From positions 1 to 64,000 of the forward strand of contig JAFACG010000002.1 in NCBI GenBank assembly GCA_023425645.1: 64,000 nt of DNA, written 5' to 3'. The notes under the pieces were generated by a model. It saw only the letters and a program-made list of their open reading frames with translations, made no database searches and had not been told where the DNA came from. Below, one piece after another: positions 60,138 to 64,000 of this stretch. Source of the stretch: Pseudomonadota bacterium (GTDB lineage Bacteria > Pseudomonadota > Gammaproteobacteria > Burkholderiales > Burkholderiaceae_B). A program made the position numbers and the translations under genes. Position 1 is the first letter of the stretch. Each line of letters starts with the position of its first letter.

Positions 60138-61298
60138 TCAGCGCAGTGCCTTGACATCGGCCGGCTTGACGACGGGGTCGGGCCCCTTGCCGGCATTGCC
60201 CCATGCATTGCGGGTATAGGTAATGACCGAGGCGATCTGCACATCGTTGAGCTGGTCCCGGAAAGCCGCCATGGCCGTGCCCGGGTGGCCGTTCAACACG
60301 GTCTCGATCTGGCCCTTCATGGGCGCCAGGACGTACTTCTCGTCGCCGTCCAGGGCCGGGAAGGTATTGGGGATGCCCTTGCCGTTGGCCTGGTGGCAGG
60401 CCACGCAGTTCTGGGCGAAGACCTGTTCGCCGCGCTTGATCAGTTCATCGGCCGTCCATTCCTTGTTGGGATCGTCCGCCTGGGCGGCCAGCTTCTTCTT
60501 CTGGTCGTCCACCCATTTGTCGTAGTCCTGCTGCTCCAGGACCTGCACGACCACCGGCATGTAGGCGTGGTCCTTGCCGCACAGTTCGGCGCACTGGCCG
60601 CGGTAGATGCCGGCCTTGTGGGCGCGGAACCAGGTGTCGCGCAGAAAGCCGGGGATGGCGTCCTGCTTGACGCCGAACTCGGGCACCATCCAGGAGTGGA
60701 TGACGTCCTCGGCGGTCAGGACCAGGCGGATCTTCTTGTTGACCGGCACGACCAGCGGTTCGTCCACTTCCATCAGGTAGTTCTCGCCGATTGGCGCGCG
60801 GCCTTCGATCTGGTCGCGCGGCGTGGCCAGGTTGGAGAGGAACTTGACGCCCGAGGCCGGGCCGTCCAGGTATTCGTAGCCCCACTTCCACTGATAGCCG
60901 GTGACCTTGACGGTCATGTCGGCGCTGGTGGTGTCCTTCATGGCCACCACGGTCCTGGTGGCCGGCAGGGCCATGCCGATGACGATCAGGAACGGGATCA
61001 CGGTCCAGGCCACCTCCACGCCCAGGTGTTCGTGAAAGCGCGCGGGCTCCGCCCCCTTGGATTTGCGGTGCCTGATGATAGAGTAGAACATCACTCCGAA
61101 TACGCCAATGAAGATGATCGTACAGATGATCAGCATCATCCAGTGCAGCCACGCGATGTCCTGTGCGATGGGCGTGACGCCGGTGTGCAGGTTCAACTGG
61201 TTGACGCGCGGCCCCCCTGCCATATCGGTGACCTGCGCCCAACTGGACAGCGCCGTGAAGCTGGCGCCCAAAGCAAACAAACTTCTCCACATCTTCAT
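60138..61298 (-). CDS. ctaC: Cytochrome c oxidase subunit II with fused cytochrome c domain
   Basis: A 386-aa protein: a signal peptide (MKMWRSLFALGASFTALSSWAQ), two membrane helices, a cupredoxin domain with the CuA motif CAELCGKDHAYM, and a C-terminal class I cytochrome c domain with the heme site CVACH. The fused heme is the caa3-like layout common in Burkholderiales and gives a built-in electron entry point. The ATG at 61298 follows AGAGGGAC; an upstream extension of the frame is rejected. Confidence 0.96.
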   Translation of the reverse strand: MKMWRSLFALGASFTALSSWAQVTDMAGGPRVNQLNLHTGVTPIAQDIAWLHWMMLIICTIIFIGVFGVMFYSIIRHRKSKGAEPARFHEHLGVEVAWTVIPFLIVIGMALPATRTVVAMKDTTSADMTVKVTGYQWKWGYEYLDGPASGVKFLSNLATPRDQIEGRAPIGENYLMEVDEPLVVPVNKKIRLVLTAEDVIHSWMVPEFGVKQDAIPGFLRDTWFRAHKAGIYRGQCAELCGKDHAYMPVVVQVLEQQDYDKWVDDQKKKLAAQADDPNKEWTADELIKRGEQVFAQNCVACHQANGKGIPNTFPALDGDEKYVLAPMKGQIETVLNGHPGTAMAAFRDQLNDVQIASVITYTRNAWGNAGKGPDPVVKPADVKALR

Positions 61299-61573
61299 TG
61301 TTGTCCCTCTTTTTGGTGTCGCCATGCCAAACCGGGGTTCGGCCGTGTCAACGCTCCGAAAATCCAACGCTGGAAGAAACTGCGGTGTTGCCAGAGGCAG
61401 GCTTATAGTTGCTGATTTGTTGCCTGCTCGAAGTTTTCACAGCTTAACTGTTCGGGGAAATTATATCGAACTCGCTTTACCCTTCAAGGGCAGGGTATGT
61501 CCCTACAAAACAAGGTTGGACTAAACGCTACAAAAGCCGTAATGGTGCAGGGCATGAATTACAATCGCCGCTT
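61299..61573. other. Divergent promoter region between cox and Nudix genes
   Basis: About 275 bp without a gene separates the cox operon, read leftward, from the Nudix-phaM-glmU genes, read rightward. It is A/T-richer than its surroundings and must carry both promoters, but no clear -35/-10 pair could be fixed. Confidence 0.5.
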
Positions 61574-62401
61574 ATGAATTCGTTCCAGAACCGAGCGCTC
61601 GCCCAGGCCATACGCCAGCGCATGGCGAGCCTGACCTGCCAGATCCAGCAACTTCCCCCGCCGGGCAGCCGTCCCGTCACCGTCGCCGGACGCGTCGCCG
61701 GGTGGATCACTGCGCGCGCCGCCGACTGCATCGAACCCCTGCCCGGGGTGACGATCGAGGAGGACGTGCTGCGCATAGGCGCCTGCTCCCGGCGCCGCCT
61801 GAGCCTGGCCCAGGTGCTGGACAAGGTGGCGCTCAAGCTGCAGGAAGGCGGCTGCATCCGCGCCTGGCGCGACGAGCTGCTGGACGTGGTCGGCGAGGGA
61901 CGCCGCCTGTCGCGCATCGAGCGCGGCGCGGTGCGTCCGCTGGGCTTCCTGACCCAGGCCGTGCATTTGAACGGCTGGTCCTCGGACGGCCGCATCTGGG
62001 CGGCGCGCCGCTCGCCCACCAAGTCCACCGATCCCAATATGTGGGACACGCTGGTGGGCGGCCTGGCCGTCTCGGGCGAACCGCTGGAAACCTCCCTGGT
62101 GCGCGAGAGCTACGAAGAAGCAGGCCTGCAGCCGCCATCTCTGGCCGGCTGCACTCCCTTGCGCGTTGCCTTGCGCATGCACCGGCGCCTGCCCGAGGGT
62201 TATCAGGTGGAGAACGCCCTGGTCAGCGACTGCGTCTTGCCGGACGGCGTGCAGCCCTGCAATATGGACGGCGAAGTCAGCGAATTCCGTCTGCTGACCA
62301 TGGACGAAACCTGGCAGATGATGGAGGCGGACCTGTTCACGCTGGAGGCGCAGGTCGTGCTGATGGACAGCATGCAGCAGCGCCTGGCGCTGCCTGCCTG
62401 A
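61574..62401 (+). CDS. Nudix hydrolase with N-terminal DUF4743-like domain
   Basis: A 275-aa Nudix protein. A perfect Nudix box (G-x5-E-x7-RE-x2-EE-x-G) lies at GLAVSGEPLETS...VRESYEEAGL near residues 157-180. The N-terminal 120 residues form the DUF4743-type domain seen in thiamine-pyrophosphate-like or isopentenyl-type Nudix enzymes. It hydrolyses a nucleoside diphosphate derivative; the exact substrate is unknown. phaM follows after 44 bp. Confidence 0.9.
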   Translation: MNSFQNRALAQAIRQRMASLTCQIQQLPPPGSRPVTVAGRVAGWITARAADCIEPLPGVTIEEDVLRIGACSRRRLSLAQVLDKVALKLQEGGCIRAWRDELLDVVGEGRRLSRIERGAVRPLGFLTQAVHLNGWSSDGRIWAARRSPTKSTDPNMWDTLVGGLAVSGEPLETSLVRESYEEAGLQPPSLAGCTPLRVALRMHRRLPEGYQVENALVSDCVLPDGVQPCNMDGEVSEFRLLTMDETWQMMEADLFTLEAQVVLMDSMQQRLALPA

Positions 62402-62445
62402 ACCCTGGCCTGCCAGGGAGCGGATCAACCCCGACCGGAGCAATC

Positions 62446-63144
62446 ATGAACGCGAATCCTTTTGGCATACCCGATTTCAGCGCCCTGGGCGGAGCCAGCG
62501 CCAATCCTTTGCTGCGCAGCATGGACATGATGGCGCAGGCCTGGAAGAACATGGCCTGCGGCGGCGCCGCCGAACTGGGCCCGGGCATGATGCCCAGCCT
62601 GTCGGCCGAAGACCTGGACCGCCGCATCCGCGATCTGCGCGCCGTGGAAAGCTGGCTGCAGCTCAACCTGTCCATGCTGGGCACCACCATTCAGGGCCTG
62701 GAGATCCAGCGCTCCACGCTGGCCGCGCTCAAGACCATGTCGCAGCAAGGCGGCTTGCCGGCCGGGCAGAATCCCTTTGAAGCCCTCATGGCCATGAATC
62801 CGCTGGCGGCCGCGCCGCCAGCCGCGCCACCGGCTGCGCAGGCCGAGGCGCCGGCGCAGCAGCCCGCCGAACCTGCCGACTCGCCGGAGCCGGCCGCGGG
62901 GCCTGGCGCGCAGGCCTGGTGGACCATGCTGCAACAGCAGTTCGACGCCATGGCTGCCGCCACGGCCGCTTCCCTGCGCCAGGTGGACGCCTTGCGACAG
63001 CAGGCGGGCCAGGCCATGGAGCAAGTACAGAAAACCGCGGCGGATTCTTCTGCCGCGGCACCCGCGAAGACCGCTCGCAAGACGGCTCGCCGATCCTCGG
63101 CCGCCGCCAGGACGGCGCCCAAGAGCGCGGGCAAGAAAACCTGA
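62446..63144 (+). CDS. phaM: PHA granule regulatory protein PhaM
   Basis: A 232-aa phasin-like protein. The N-terminal [11 protein letters not shown] and helical region around residues 50-100 match PhaM. An Ala/Pro-rich linker follows, and the C-terminus is a Lys/Ala-rich, KTAR-type tail that binds DNA. PhaM activates PHA synthase and tethers polyhydroxybutyrate granules to the nucleoid. The start is the ATG after CCGGAGCAATC; the longer upstream frame is a shadow of the Nudix gene. Confidence 0.88.
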   Translation: MNANPFGIPDFSALGGASANPLLRSMDMMAQAWKNMACGGAAELGPGMMPSLSAEDLDRRIRDLRAVESWLQLNLSMLGTTIQGLEIQRSTLAALKTMSQQGGLPAGQNPFEALMAMNPLAAAPPAAPPAAQAEAPAQQPAEPADSPEPAAGPGAQAWWTMLQQQFDAMAAATAASLRQVDALRQQAGQAMEQVQKTAADSSAAAPAKTARKTARRSSAAARTAPKSAGKKT

Positions 63145-63170
63145 TCGACAACCCTACTAGGTGTTTTTTT

Positions 63171-64000
63171 ATGCTGAATATCGTGATTCTGGCAGCAGGC
63201 ATGGGCAAACGCATGCAATCCGACCTGCCCAAGGTTCTGCACCCCATCGCCGGCAAGTCCATGCTGGGCCACGTGCTCGACAGCGCGCGTGAACTGGGGC
63301 CGGAAAAGGTCGTGGTTGTGGTGGGGCACGGCGCCGAGCGCGTGCGCGAAGCCTATGGCAGCCAGGACGGACTGGCCTTCGCCCTGCAGCAGCCCCAGCA
63401 TGGCACGGGCCACGCGGTGCAGCAGGCCGTGCCCGAGCTGACCGGCGGCGATCAGGCCGACGACGCCACGCTGGTGCTTTACGGCGACGTGCCGCTGGTC
63501 CAGCCTGAAACCCTGCGCCGTCTCCTGGAGGCGCGCGGCCAGGGCGTGGCCGTGCTGACCGAGAATCTGGCCGATCCCACCGGCTATGGGCGCATCATCC
63601 GCGGCGCGGACGGCACCGTGCAGCGCATCGTCGAGCACAAGGATGCCAGCGAGCAGGAACGAGCCGTCCAGGAAGTGAACACGGGCATACTGGTGGCCCC
63701 GACCGCCCGTCTGAAGGACTGGCTGGGCCGCATCACCAATGACAACGCCCAGGGCGAATATTACCTGACCGACATCATCGCCCTGGCCGTGGCCGACGGC
63801 GTGCCCGTGCAGGCCGCCCAGCCCGCCGCGTCCTGGGAAACGCTGGGCGTGAACAGCCGCGTGCAGCAGGCCCAGCTGGAGCGTCTGTGGCAAGCCGAGC
63901 AGGCGCGCCGCCTGCTGGAGCAAGGCGTGACCCTGGCCGATCCGGCCCGCTTCGATCTGCGCGGCACGCTGGAGTGCGGCCGCGACGTCTTCATCGACGT
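63171..64000 (+). CDS. glmU: Bifunctional UDP-GlcNAc pyrophosphorylase/GlcN-1-P acetyltransferase, partial
   Basis: The first 276 residues of GlmU are present; the acetyltransferase half continues beyond the window. The nucleotidyltransferase signature [23 protein letters not shown] and the uridine-binding [14 protein letters not shown] and YGDVPLV segments are intact, as is the Mg-binding GVNSR. It makes UDP-N-acetylglucosamine for peptidoglycan and LPS. It follows phaM by 26 bp. Confidence 0.97.
   Translation, partial: MLNIVILAAGMGKRMQSDLPKVLHPIAGKSMLGHVLDSARELGPEKVVVVVGHGAERVREAYGSQDGLAFALQQPQHGTGHAVQQAVPELTGGDQADDATLVLYGDVPLVQPETLRRLLEARGQGVAVLTENLADPTGYGRIIRGADGTVQRIVEHKDASEQERAVQEVNTGILVAPTARLKDWLGRITNDNAQGEYYLTDIIALAVADGVPVQAAQPAASWETLGVNSRVQQAQLERLWQAEQARRLLEQGVTLADPARFDLRGTLECGRDVFID

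Noticed and set aside
1..64000. tRNA, rRNA genes, CRISPR array, prophage or integrase att sites
   Set aside because: No cloverleaf, rRNA signature, regularly spaced repeat or phage gene was seen while reading the window; a covariance-model scan would be decisive.

Overview
The window is about 65% GC and densely coded. Its conserved genes point to a betaproteobacterium of the order Burkholderiales, most likely family Alcaligenaceae (the Bordetella/Achromobacter/Alcaligenes/Kerstersia group). Supporting markers are PhaM next to glmU, a cytochrome c oxidase locus with DUF2970, DUF2909 and SURF1/CtaA/CtaB/Sco, the run FmdB-DUF502-aspS, and a Pseudomonas-type hut pathway (HutF plus HutG). The genus is inference. 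No rRNA, tRNA or CRISPR array was recognised.

Layout. (1) 1-501: the first codons of an IS110-type transposase at the edge, then non-coding DNA carrying copy A of a dispersed repeat. (2) 502-11533: an accessory catabolic cluster with a GntR/FCD regulator, two permeases, a gamma-glutamyltransferase-fold enzyme, a heme-oxygenase-like diiron oxidase (HDO), an aldehyde dehydrogenase, a HbpS/GlcG-like protein, a flavin/2Fe-2S reductase, two 2Fe-2S ferredoxins flanking an unknown protein, and an ornithine-cyclodeaminase-fold dehydrogenase. A GGTATAC-type palindrome lies in each of the main intergenic gaps, so the cluster looks like one regulon. This is the best candidate for an undescribed system. 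(3) 11572-16515: a DUF2294-like protein, a Nif3 plus gated-membrane-protein pair behind a terminator-bearing leader, an MBL-fold protein and a phosphatase. (4) 16894-22637: a polar amino acid ABC importer, an aromatic-type aminotransferase and an FAD-linked 2-hydroxyacid dehydrogenase, behind a promoter that overlaps a HutC-like box. (5) 22644-26800: a toxin-antitoxin pair and a LysR regulator divergent from a two-component Rieske oxygenase. (6) 26867-35533: the hut regulon (hutC, hutUH, hutDIFG) with palindromic HutC boxes. (7) 35988-47021: housekeeping genes including ubiA, aspS, a cardiolipin synthase and rpoH, the last preceded by a perfect CIRCE element. (8) 47022-50052: a structured RNA candidate, repeat copy B, and a copper TonB receptor with a DUF2946 protein. 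(9) 50315-61298: a large cation/proton antiporter and the aa3-type cytochrome c oxidase and assembly locus, which lacks the expected cox11/ctaG. (10) 61574-64000: a Nudix hydrolase, PhaM and the start of glmU.

How the parts fit. In region 2 the reductase and ferredoxins can pass NAD(P)H electrons to the diiron oxidase. The aldehyde dehydrogenase and the ketimine-type reductase would then process the products of an amine or amino-acid-like substrate brought in by the permeases. Regions 4 and 6 may be linked: the hut locus has no transporter of its own, while the importer carries a HutC-like site. In region 9 copper acquisition, copper delivery (two Sco-type proteins) and heme A synthesis sit together with the oxidase they serve.
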